Shown here one piece after another: positions 1 to 6,045 of a DNA stretch of 8,232 nucleotides. The translations under genes were made by a program, and so were the position numbers. The notes beneath the pieces were generated by a model. The model did no database searches, was not told the origin of the DNA, and saw only the letters and a list, made by a program, of their open reading frames with translations. The DNA is taken from assembly GCA_002007315.1 (NCBI GenBank), contig LNZQ01000063.1, positions 1 to 8,232 of the forward strand, in the 5' to 3' direction. Every line of letters starts with the position of its first letter. The stretch's first letter is position 1. This DNA is from Epulopiscium sp. Nele67-Bin004. GTDB lineage: Bacteria; Bacillota_A; Clostridia; Lachnospirales; Cellulosilyticaceae.

Positions 1-522
1 GCATTGAGCCTCTAATTAGTCAATTTTATATAAAAATTAAATGACATCACAAAGTTTAATGTAAACAGACTTTAAACATCTGTCACGTGAGAACATGTCT
101 TTTTTTAAAAGTTTCCCTAGAGAAGACAGACAGACACATAATCACATTTACTGGGACCAGGGCTAATGACAGAAGGTGATATGCAGCTAATGCTGCTAAT
201 GCATTGTTCTGGATGGTCAACAACATCCTCCGGGATGAAATGGCCCCGGGCTTCAGACTAATTACGTCTGTCTGGCAGACAAAAGGCAGAGACTGTAATG
301 TGGTTCGTTACTGTCAAGTGTAAGCATACAAAATATCTTCTTGGCTGCAATTCATTCATTGGATGCTGGTTGCACCATGTGACTAGTTAACAGATTTTAT
401 ATATATAATTAATTTCTTTCATTTCTCCCTTGCATTTTTTATCTCAAGAAACAAATAATGCCTGTGAATGTAAAAATCTTTGTATCATGATGTCCTCAAG
501 TATGGAGAGTGAGCTGAAAATA
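1..522. other. Non-coding, eukaryote-like DNA; probable chimeric left end
   Basis: There is no ORF of useful length in this stretch and no bacterial promoter-RBS-gene pattern. The texture differs from the rest of the window: locally GC-richer around 215-255, few CpGs, many TG/CA steps, a short GACA tandem repeat near 124-136, three GCTAATG copies between 163 and 201, TAATTA homeodomain-core sites (including one near 259-264) and a CAGAC/GTCTG inverted repeat at 254-270. These traits recall vertebrate conserved non-coding DNA. The abrupt change coincides with the premature end of the hydrolase gene at ~523-540. I infer a host-bacterium assembly or library chimera. A genuine bacterial intergenic region is less likely but not excluded. 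Confidence 0.6.
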
Positions 523-1932
523 TTATTTTCTCATAGTTAAAGCAACAGAATTTTCATCTAACAATACGTGTTCAATATTTCCAGAGCTATCTTTAAGCGA
601 TATAATTATAGATTGATACTCTAAACTATTTAAGTTGTTTGCAACATCAAGTGCAATCCAAAATGATAGCGAAGAATACCCAGAAAAATCTTTATATTGT
701 GCGGGGATAGTTGTTGTTAGTGTGCCTGTATCAACTGTCCAACTAAATTTTAGTAGTCCCAAATTTTCAGGGAGTCCAGGGTGTTGAAATCCGTAAGCCT
801 CGTCGTATGACGCTATATAACTTTCTGTGATATAACTTATTGAGGCATTATTCATATTATTTGTTCCGCCAAGTTCATTAAAACTCTCTGAAATTGTCCC
901 AACAGCTGAAATTATAGGCAGCGAGTCAGGCGTTGAAAGAGATGTAAGAACATCAAGACCATACATAGTGTTAGGAGCAATAACTCCAGTGTCAAGACCA
1001 ATATTTGTTATGTTGTTACCTGAATTATAATATTCAAAAAAATCTAACGTATAGTTAGTTAAAAATTTTTGTTGGTCAGACTGTATAAGTCTATTGGGGT
1101 TGTCTGTGCTATATGGCACATTTAATGAGTCGTCAAAATCATATACATCACTAAAATAATTGTGGTTTGCATTTAATAAATACACACACGATATAGGCGC
1201 AGTTAGTTCATCAGAAAATGCCCATAAATCAAATAACATTTGTCCGTCCAGACTGCGTACTAGCCCGTCATATTGTGGCAATATTATACCGATAGGGGTA
1301 TCGGGCGTAGTTGTTTTGTCTTGCAAACTGCTAAGGTTTGGAGCGACTAATAATGTTGAGCTTAAGTTTAATAAAGACGTGTCTGGTGGTGATATCGTTA
1401 AATAATATGCACCGAGTCCGCCTGTACCTATACCAAACAAAGATACCTCACTAAATTCTGCTTTGTTATATAGTTCGCTAGCAGGATTATCAACTTCTTC
1501 TACAATGTTTTTTATTTGATTAGTAAATAACGTATTTAATAAAGCCGAATCAATAGAAGTGGTATTGTTTATAAAAGTTGAAGAAATATCTATTGATATA
1601 GTTAAATAACCATTGTCAGCTAAATGTGTAATTAAATATGATAAATTAACGTCGTCATGCAAAAGTATCGCTATAGGATTTGTATCGCTTGAGGGCACAC
1701 CAATAGTAATATCTTGTATACCAAATGCAGCATCTGTAGTAGTTAAAACCTTTAAAGATGAACCTGTTGACCCAGATACTGCAAGTGTTTCAACGATAGA
1801 AGTTGGATTAGATAATTGTTTTGGTGGATTGAATATTGATATACTACTATAATTATTTAAGTGTATAAAAACTGATGCAATACAATACATCACGATAATA
1901 AATATAAATTTAAATTTGTGTTTTTTGAACAT
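523..1932 (-). CDS. Secreted alpha/beta-hydrolase-like protein, nucleophile lost, 3' end probably truncated
   Basis: The start at 1932 is chosen because GGGAGG lies 5 nt upstream (complement of 1938-1943); an in-frame ATG at 1968 lacks such a site. This gives 469 residues. Residues ~8-25 form a hydrophobic signal or anchor after a Lys-rich start, so the protein is exported. Residues ~75-300 resemble the alpha/beta-hydrolase fold: an oxyanion-region LLHDD (~91-95), a DNGYLTISID strand-turn (~106-115), a nucleophile-elbow equivalent GIGTGG (167-172), a QYDG acid region (~220-223) and NANHNYF with the likely catalytic His (257). At the elbow the family has G-x-S-x-G; here Gly169 replaces Ser, so classical esterase activity is doubtful. 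Residues ~380-465 look like the beta-rich C-terminal domain found behind related secreted hydrolases. It stops abruptly after ENSVAL with TMRK, where foreign-looking DNA begins, so the natural gene was probably longer. Substrate unknown. Confidence 0.75.
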   Translation of the reverse strand: MFKKHKFKFIFIIVMYCIASVFIHLNNYSSISIFNPPKQLSNPTSIVETLAVSGSTGSSLKVLTTTDAAFGIQDITIGVPSSDTNPIAILLHDDVNLSYLITHLADNGYLTISIDISSTFINNTTSIDSALLNTLFTNQIKNIVEEVDNPASELYNKAEFSEVSLFGIGTGGLGAYYLTISPPDTSLLNLSSTLLVAPNLSSLQDKTTTPDTPIGIILPQYDGLVRSLDGQMLFDLWAFSDELTAPISCVYLLNANHNYFSDVYDFDDSLNVPYSTDNPNRLIQSDQQKFLTNYTLDFFEYYNSGNNITNIGLDTGVIAPNTMYGLDVLTSLSTPDSLPIISAVGTISESFNELGGTNNMNNASISYITESYIASYDEAYGFQHPGLPENLGLLKFSWTVDTGTLTTTIPAQYKDFSGYSSLSFWIALDVANNLNSLEYQSIIISLKDSSGNIEHVLLDENSVALTMRK

Positions 1933-1954
1933 AATAACCTCCCGTTCTATTACA

Positions 1955-1960
1955 GTATTA
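1955..1960 (-). promoter_or_regulatory. Weak -10 candidate for the hydrolase gene
   Basis: Read on the minus strand, TGCTAATAC gives an extended -10 element (hexamer TAATAC), about 23 nt upstream of the start at 1932. The -35 region is poor (TGATTA at 17-bp spacing). The position suits a short leader containing the GGGAGG ribosome binding site. It would also exclude the upstream ATG at 1968 as the start. Confidence 0.25.
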
Positions 1961-2001
1961 GCAAACAATTTAATTTTTAATCATCTAGCCATATAAAATA
2001 T

Positions 2002-2030
2002 TTTTAATTTTAGATTGTCTATGTTACAAT
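2002..2030 (+). promoter_or_regulatory. Extended -10 promoter of the SEC-C gene
   Basis: TGTTACAAT at 2022-2030 is an extended -10 (TG-N-TACAAT). The -35 is weak (TTTTAA at 2002-2007, 17-bp spacer). Transcription would begin near 2037, followed by AGGGGG at 2051-2056 five bases before the ATG at 2062. The gene to the left is transcribed divergently. Confidence 0.5.
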
Positions 2031-2061
2031 AATAAGGAAAAAACTTTTACAGGGGGAAAAT

Positions 2062-3096
2062 ATGAGTATAAAAAAAATATTAGAAACCTATGATGATATG
2101 CAGTTGCAAGAGGTGGCAAGGCAGTATGAAATTAGAGGATATTATAAATTAAATAGAAATGAGCTTATAGTCAAGTTGTTACAAAATATTTGCTACACTG
2201 CGGAACAAATTTTTTGTGCATTGAAAATTGATTATTTAACTTGGTGGTATAATTGTAGCTTTGGAATAATTTATGAGTGGGACTTAGAGGAGGACTATTT
2301 TCCGTTGTTAAATTATTTTTTAGTGGCATCTGACGAAAATAAAAGGTTGTTTATACCTGTTGAAATAAAAAATGTATACGAAAAAATATATAGGACATCG
2401 CAATTTGAAAATACTAGAAAATTGGTTGACTCCATAAGGATTTACCGAGATGGATTGTTAAATTTGTATGGAGCAGTGGAATTATATTGGTTTAGAGAAA
2501 TGCATTCTAAAGAGTGGGGGAAAAAAATTAGTATAGCAGAATGTTATAAATGGCTTGGAATTTTGAGGTCTTTATATGGGGGGTGCAAAATAATACAGGA
2601 CTTTATTGTACATGAAAGTTTATATTGTATTACGGAGGCAGACTTTTATACACTGAAGATGGCAACAAGAGGTATGGATTATTATGAACCGACGCCACAA
2701 GAAGTTTTGTTGTATAGCAATGAGTTGTATTATGTTGAAAGTGTGTACATATCCAAACTCAGAACGTATCTCGAAGAAAACTATAACATTCCAGATGAAA
2801 ATATTGAAGTTGCATTATCGACACTTATTGTAATGAATAGGGCGTTGCAATTTAAAGGGGATATACTTATTGAAGAAATTTTGAAAAGGTTTAGTTTGTC
2901 GGGGATAGAAATTGTATCGCAAACGCAATTTGATGAACTTGCACCACTTGTTGGCGGAGTTATTAAAAGTATGCGTGCTTGGAGGTGTAAGGGGCATGTT
3001 GATATGCAGTTTAACGCAGAGGTTTTAAAGCTTGGGCGAAATGATGAATGTCCTTGTGGAAGTGGGAAAAAATACAAAAAATGTTGTATTAGATAA
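2062..3096 (+). CDS. SEC-C motif protein of unknown function
   Basis: The protein has 344 residues and a clear start (AGGGGG at 2051-2056). The last 20 residues contain GRNDECPCGSGKKYKKCC, a complete SEC-C motif with Cys330, Cys332, Cys341 and Cys342. It binds zinc in SecA and in many otherwise unrelated proteins, usually as a protein- or nucleic-acid-contact tail. Residues 1-42 (ILETYDDMQLQEVARQYEI, then LNRNELIVKLL) look like a SAP/Rho-N-type helical DNA- or RNA-binding segment. The middle (~45-310) is helical, rich in Tyr and Trp, with no motif I recognise; no signal peptide or membrane helix is seen. No terminator follows, and the promoter of the next genes overlaps its last codons, so read-through into phd-doc is possible. 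The SEC-C assignment is firm; the function is unknown. Confidence 0.85.
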   Translation: MSIKKILETYDDMQLQEVARQYEIRGYYKLNRNELIVKLLQNICYTAEQIFCALKIDYLTWWYNCSFGIIYEWDLEEDYFPLLNYFLVASDENKRLFIPVEIKNVYEKIYRTSQFENTRKLVDSIRIYRDGLLNLYGAVELYWFREMHSKEWGKKISIAECYKWLGILRSLYGGCKIIQDFIVHESLYCITEADFYTLKMATRGMDYYEPTPQEVLLYSNELYYVESVYISKLRTYLEENYNIPDENIEVALSTLIVMNRALQFKGDILIEEILKRFSLSGIEIVSQTQFDELAPLVGGVIKSMRAWRCKGHVDMQFNAEVLKLGRNDECPCGSGKKYKKCCIR

Positions 3097-3111
3097 GTTG
3101 TATGGTATAAT
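3084..3111 (+). promoter_or_regulatory. Promoter of phd-doc, embedded in the SEC-C gene 3' end
   Basis: TTGTAT at 3084-3089, a 16-bp spacer and TATAAT at 3106-3111, preceded by TG (3103-3104), make an extended -10 promoter. The -35 hexamer lies in the Cys-Ile codons of the SEC-C tail, and the -10 is just after the stop codon. A second copy with the same geometry sits at 4493-4520 upstream of the Uma2 gene. Confidence 0.65.
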
Positions 3112-3131
3112 ATTTAATGAGGTGATAATAA

Positions 3132-3383
3132 ATGTTAGTAAATACAGAAAATTTAGTACCAATAACTGAAGCTGACAAAAATTTTTCGAGCGTAATACGT
3201 GTAGTTGAAGAACGAGGAATGGCAGTGATTTTAAAAAATGATACTCCAAAATACGTATTAGTAAGTTTTGATGAGTATGACGAAATTCAAGCATTTAGAA
3301 AAGAACGTGCAAAAAAAATATCAGATGAAGTAGATAATATAATTGAAGAAAATTTAGAAGCTTTTATGGAACTAGCAAAATGA
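3132..3383 (+). CDS. phd: Phd/YefM-family antitoxin
   Basis: This 83-residue protein starts 5 nt after GAGGTGAT (3119-3126). Residues 1-55 match the Phd/YefM fold: a TEADKNFSSVIRVVEE helix region, then VILKNDTPKYVLVSFDEYDEI, the usual strand pair and SFDEY helix cap of the DNA-binding dimer. The acidic, helical C-terminus (~60-83) is where this family wraps around its toxin. It overlaps the downstream toxin gene by 4 nt (ATGA at 3380-3383), the classic arrangement for coupled antitoxin-toxin translation. Phd-type antitoxins bind operator DNA as dimers and repress their own operon, with the toxin as co-repressor. I see no clear operator palindrome here, so autoregulation is inferred from the family. 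Confidence 0.88.
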   Translation: MLVNTENLVPITEADKNFSSVIRVVEERGMAVILKNDTPKYVLVSFDEYDEIQAFRKERAKKISDEVDNIIEENLEAFMELAK

Positions 3384-3757
3384 TAGTATTAAGTACAAAA
3401 GAAATAATAGAAGCACATAGCAAACTAATTAAAAAAACAGGTGGATTAGATGGTATTAGAGATATTGGATTACTTGAGTCAGCCGTATATAGTATAGATG
3501 CAGGTTTTGGAGATGACCTTAAGTATCCCACAGTAATAGAAAAGGCATCACGCCTAGCATATAGTATAATTAATAATCATGTATTTATAGATGGAAACAA
3601 AAGAACAGGTATTTTAGTAATGTTACTTACATTAAGATTAAATGATATAAATCTAAGCTACTCCCAACAGGAGTTAATAGATTTAGGGTTAAATATTGCT
3701 GATAGTTCTTATTTGTATGAAGATATTTATAACTGGGTAAAGATTCATCAAACATAG
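3380..3757 (+). CDS. doc: Doc-type toxin (Fic fold, death-on-curing family)
   Basis: The 125-residue length matches Doc. The diagnostic motif is HVFIDGNKRTG at residues 67-77 (His67, Phe69, Asp71, Asn73, Lys74, Arg75), fitting the Doc form HxFx(D/N)(A/G)NKR rather than the AMP-transferase Fic form GNGR. Also typical are an N-terminal IIEAHSKLI helix and GLDGIRDIGLLESAV (residues 22-36). Known Doc phosphorylates elongation factor EF-Tu and arrests translation; the Phd antitoxin blocks its active site. All key residues are present, so the toxin should be active. Its start overlaps the antitoxin stop, and a hairpin terminator follows 6 nt after its stop. The pair probably stabilises this accessory segment or acts in defence; that role is inference. 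Confidence 0.9.
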   Translation: MIVLSTKEIIEAHSKLIKKTGGLDGIRDIGLLESAVYSIDAGFGDDLKYPTVIEKASRLAYSIINNHVFIDGNKRTGILVMLLTLRLNDINLSYSQQELIDLGLNIADSSYLYEDIYNWVKIHQT

Positions 3758-3762
3758 TGTTA

Positions 3763-3797
3763 AGGGGTAGGCATAAAATGTCTAACCTCTCTTTTTT
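3763..3797 (+). terminator. Rho-independent terminator after doc
   Basis: The arm 3763-3773 (AGGGGTAGGCA) pairs with 3779-3790, with one bulged A and two G-T pairs, around a 5-nt TAAAA loop. C plus six T follows. The T-tract is immediately followed by the -35 element of the next gene. Confidence 0.7.
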
Positions 3798-3798
3798 G

Positions 3799-3827
3799 TT
3801 GAAAAAAGTCGTAAATATTGCTATAAT
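3799..3827 (+). promoter_or_regulatory. Strong promoter of the truncated regulator copy
   Basis: TTGAAA (3799-3804), a 17-bp spacer and TATAAT (3822-3827), with TG one base before the -10, give a near-consensus sigma-A promoter with an extended -10. GGGGGAGGAG (3836-3845) ends 3 nt before the ATG at 3849. The promoter is intact although the gene behind it is broken. Confidence 0.75.
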
Positions 3828-3848
3828 TTATCCAAGGGGGAGGAGTAT

Positions 3849-4070
3849 ATGCAATTTATTATAGATTTTTTTAACTTCAAGAGGTACGAACAAAACTACA
3901 CACAAGACCAGCTTACAAATGGGCTATGTTACCAAACTTTTTTGAGCAAAATTGAAAATGGTGAAAGTTACCCAGACAAGTTGCTAGTTGATACGATATT
4001 ATCTAGGCTTGATGTTGAAGATGATTATTTTGAACATTATTTGTCTAGGGAAGAGGCTGATATTGATTAA
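3849..4070 (+). CDS. Truncated HTH regulator: DNA-binding head only
   Basis: This 73-residue product is identical for its first 71 residues to the full-length regulator at 5230-7041. It contains the whole XRE-like helix-turn-helix (residues ~11-55: TQDQLTNGLCYQTFLSKIENGE is split across helices 2-3). After Asp71 it reads Ile-Asp and meets a TAA created by an internal deletion at 4066/4067. Promoter and RBS are intact, so a DNA-binding-only protein could be made. Within the coding head, differences from the intact copy are silent until the last codons, consistent with selection or recent gene conversion. It may compete with the full protein for operators, or simply be a pseudogene remnant. Expression is unproven. 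Confidence 0.6.
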   Translation: MQFIIDFFNFKRYEQNYTQDQLTNGLCYQTFLSKIENGESYPDKLLVDTILSRLDVEDDYFEHYLSREEADID

Positions 4071-4306
4071 ATTGTTTTACAAAGTTAGTGTGCTTTTTGT
4101 CTGAAATATTTATAGAAAAGCTAGAATATAAAAACCTTTTAGAACTTTGCGAATTTTTAATTGAAATTAAGCGAAAAAGGTCAGACTTATTTCATCTAAC
4201 AACTATTTTGGAAATAAGAAATGATATTGTTGACAAACTTGGAATTACAGAAAATAGCGAAGATATGAAACATTGGTATGAGGGCTTGTTAGATATTTAT
4301 AAGTAA
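4067..4306 (+). pseudogene. Out-of-frame C-terminal remnant of the HTH-TPR regulator
   Basis: From 4067 the sequence again matches the full-length regulator (its residues 191-~270), but in a different frame from the head, because the 352-bp deletion is not a multiple of three. A GTG at 4088 could in principle start a 72-residue product, but no Shine-Dalgarno sequence precedes it. The translated fragment (SEIFIEKLEYK to YEGLLDIYK, TPR-like helices) differs from the intact copy at about 11 of 72 residues, far more than the head does. It stops at TAA 4304-4306, where the intact copy continues EEFGIN. This fits relaxed selection on a dead fragment. Confidence 0.75.
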
Positions 4307-4329
4307 TGATTTTTTCATAGTGTAAGTAA

Positions 4330-4478
4330 ATAGTTTGTTTTCTTAAATATTATTTTAGACCATGTCTACCTTTTTGGCTTGAAAAAATAACTGAGTTTGC
4401 TAAGCTTTACTCTATCGTTTCGGGATTTTGTTTGGGGGCATTGATACCGTTATTTTTGTTGAATGATAAGTCAATAGT
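4330..4478 (+). other. Possible remnant of a membrane-protein gene
   Basis: The open frame from 4330 runs to TAA at 4540-4542 without a usable ATG. It reads like protein around LEKITEFAKLYSIVSG, then FCLGALIPLFLLNDKS, that is an amphipathic stretch and one hydrophobic span. From about 4479 the same frame runs out of register into the SEC-C tail repeat. I see no promoter or RBS. It could be the 3' scrap of a lost membrane protein left at a rearrangement join, or a chance open frame. No family is recognised. Confidence 0.3.
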
Positions 4479-4529
4479 AGTGGGAAAAAATGTTGTATTA
4501 GATGAGTTGTGTGATATAATATTTAATGA
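4479..4529 (+). repeat. Second copy of the SEC-C gene 3' tail plus promoter
   Basis: Bases 4479-4529 align with 3061-3120, the last codons of the SEC-C gene and the downstream promoter, with three substitutions and a 9-bp gap. The gap removes one unit between AAAAAAT direct repeats (codons Tyr-Lys-Lys), so in the SEC-C frame the relic still reads SGKKCCIR and then stops. No other part of a SEC-C gene is present here. Confidence 0.75.
4493..4520 (+). promoter_or_regulatory. Promoter of the Uma2 gene (duplicate of the phd-doc promoter)
   Basis: TTGTAT at 4493-4498, a 16-bp spacer and TATAAT at 4515-4520 with TG at 4512-4513. The geometry and hexamers equal those at 3084-3111. The leader to the ATG at 4568 is about 40 nt and carries AAGGA at 4554-4558. 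Confidence 0.6.
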
Positions 4530-4567
4530 TAAACATAAATAAAAAATTTAGATAAGGACGTGATACA

Positions 4568-5146
4568 ATGGAAAATCCGATCAACAAAAGCATAATTACA
4601 AGTCCACCACGTAAAGTTGAAATTATAGATGACATTGTTTATATGTCACCTGCCCCAAGTATTAAACATAATAACATCATGGGAAATATATATTATTTGT
4701 TTAGAAATTATCTCAAAGGTAAAAAGTGTAAGGTGTATCAGGTGAGTAATGTATACTACAATCCAGATAAACCAAAAAACCACATCATACCTGATATTGC
4801 TGTTATGTGTGAACCTGATAAATTTAAACCTAATGGTTACTACGGTGTGCCCAGTTTGATAGTTGAAATTTTATCAACGAACCGTAAAGATGATTTAAAA
4901 ACTAAGTTTGAATTGTATGAGCGTATTGGGGTTGCGGAATATTGGATAGTTGATCCAACCAATAATACTATAAATCAATATGTTTTAGTTGATGGTGATT
5001 ACACGCTAATTGAAGCTTTTATCTATTTATTAGATGAGGAAATAGAAAATTTATCAGATGATGAACAAAAAGAATATAAAGCATTTATCAATCCTACAAT
5101 TTTTGAGAATTTAGAAATTAGTCTTGAAGATATTTTTGAAGATTAG
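4568..5146 (+). CDS. Uma2-family (DUF820) PD-(D/E)XK nuclease-like protein
   Basis: This 192-residue protein has AAGGA at 4554-4558, 9 nt before the ATG. Family hallmarks appear in order: VYMSPAPSIKHNNI (residues 24-37, conserved Pro-Ser and His34), IIPDIAVMCEPDK (73-85, Asp76), GVPSLIVEILS (93-103, Glu100), then DDLKTKFELYER (108-119, Lys113) and GVAEYWIVDP (121-130). Asp76, Glu100 and the Lys region fit the restriction-endonuclease-like active site. The C-terminus (~150-192) is unusually acidic, with EEIENLSDDEQKEY before the usual ISLEDIFE ending. Uma2 proteins are widespread, often in many copies per genome, and their role is poorly known; a nuclease activity is predicted from the fold. 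The gene is monocistronic, ending in a terminator, and occupies the place that phd-doc has in the neighbouring unit. Confidence 0.88.
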   Translation: MENPINKSIITSPPRKVEIIDDIVYMSPAPSIKHNNIMGNIYYLFRNYLKGKKCKVYQVSNVYYNPDKPKNHIIPDIAVMCEPDKFKPNGYYGVPSLIVEILSTNRKDDLKTKFELYERIGVAEYWIVDPTNNTINQYVLVDGDYTLIEAFIYLLDEEIENLSDDEQKEYKAFINPTIFENLEISLEDIFED

Positions 5147-5153
5147 TTGTTAT

Positions 5154-5178
5154 AAGCACCTCCAACGGGTGCTTTTTT
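5154..5178 (+). terminator. Rho-independent terminator after the Uma2 gene
   Basis: AAGCACC (5154-5160) pairs perfectly with GGTGCTT (5168-5174) around a 7-nt loop, followed by a T-run to 5178. The T-run touches the -35 element of the next promoter at 5180, as in the first unit. Confidence 0.85.
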
Positions 5179-6045
5179 ATTGAAAAAAGTCATAAATATT
5201 GTTATACTTTATTCAAGGGGGAGGAGTATATGCAATTTATTATAGATTTTTTTAACTTCAAGAGGTACGAACAAAACTACACACAAGACCAGCTTACAAA
5301 TGGGTTATGTTACCAAACTTTTTTGAGCAAAATTGAAAATGGTGAAAGTTACCCAGATAAGTTGCTTGTTGATACGATATTATCTAGGCTTGATGTTGAA
5401 GATGATTATTTTGAACATTATTTGTCTAGGGAAGAGGCTGACGTTGAATTATTAAGAATTAACACTTTGGAAAAAATAGTTTGTGGGGATATGGTGCAAG
5501 CTAAAAAACTGTTTGCAGAGTATGTCAGCAGGTCAGACCAAACCAACAATATAAACGAACAATATTGCGAGTGTATACGACTTGAAATAGAAAGCATATC
5601 AAGCAACTTGCAAGATGACTATAAACAAGCTATAACAAAAACTGTACCAAATTTTAGGGAAAAGCCACTTAATATGATGGCACTAAGCAATGTGGAAGTG
5701 TATTTGATATACAAATATTGTTACATAGCAAACGACACAAAGCTTGGATTTGAACTGCTTGACTATTTGCAAAAACGTGATGAACTAACAAATGTAAAAT
5801 TAAATTGTTTTACAAAGTTAGTGTGCTTTTTGGCTGAAATATTTATAGAAAAGCTAGAGTATAAAAAGCTTTTAGACCTATGCGAATTTTTAATTGAAAC
5901 TAAGCGAAAAAGGTCAGACTTATTTCATCTAACAACTATTTTAGCAATAAGAAATGATATTGTTGACAAATTTGGGATTACAGATAAATGCGAAGATATG
6001 AAGCATTGGTATGAGGGTTTGTTAAATATTTATGAGGAATTTGGA
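5172..6045 (+). repeat. Regulator locus, intact copy matching the partial duplicate
   Basis: Bases 5172-5447 match 3791-4066 and 5800-~6045 match 4067-~4314. Bases 5448-5799 have no counterpart in copy 1. Homology starts exactly at the terminator T-tract, so the hairpins of the two units are unrelated while everything from the T-tract through the promoter and HTH is shared. Confidence 0.9.
5180..5208 (+). promoter_or_regulatory. Promoter of the full-length HTH-TPR regulator
   Basis: TTGAAA (5180-5185), 17-bp spacer, TATACT (5203-5208), with TG one base before the -10. GGGGGAGGAG lies 3 nt before the ATG at 5230. The -10 differs from copy 1 by one base (TATACT against TATAAT), which should make it slightly weaker. 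Confidence 0.7.

Larger units (their letters stand above)
3791..4314 (+). repeat. Partial duplicate of the HTH-TPR regulator locus (copy 1)
   Basis: Bases 3791-4066 are nearly identical to 5172-5447 (promoter, RBS and first ~72 codons, with about 9 scattered substitutions). Bases 4067-~4314 align with 5800-~6045. The intervening 352 bp (5448-5799) are missing from this copy. The right end of homology is around 4306-4314, just after YEGLLDIYK. Confidence 0.9.

Noticed and set aside
1160..1405. Plus-strand open frame inside the hydrolase gene
   Set aside because: It lies antisense to a longer gene with recognisable fold motifs and has no RBS; a frame shadow. The same applies to 1613-1852.
2781..3294. 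Minus-strand open frames across the SEC-C and antitoxin genes
   Set aside because: They are antisense to genes with firm family motifs, and their composition (Pro/Ser/Leu-rich) is typical of reverse frames.
4088..4306. Independent 72-residue gene starting at GTG
   Set aside because: It is the displaced continuation of the regulator copy, has no RBS and has diverged; listed as a pseudogene fragment instead.
3791..6045. Insertion sequence or transposon as cause of the repeats
   Set aside because: No transposase, terminal inverted repeats or target-site duplications are seen. The repeats follow gene and promoter borders.
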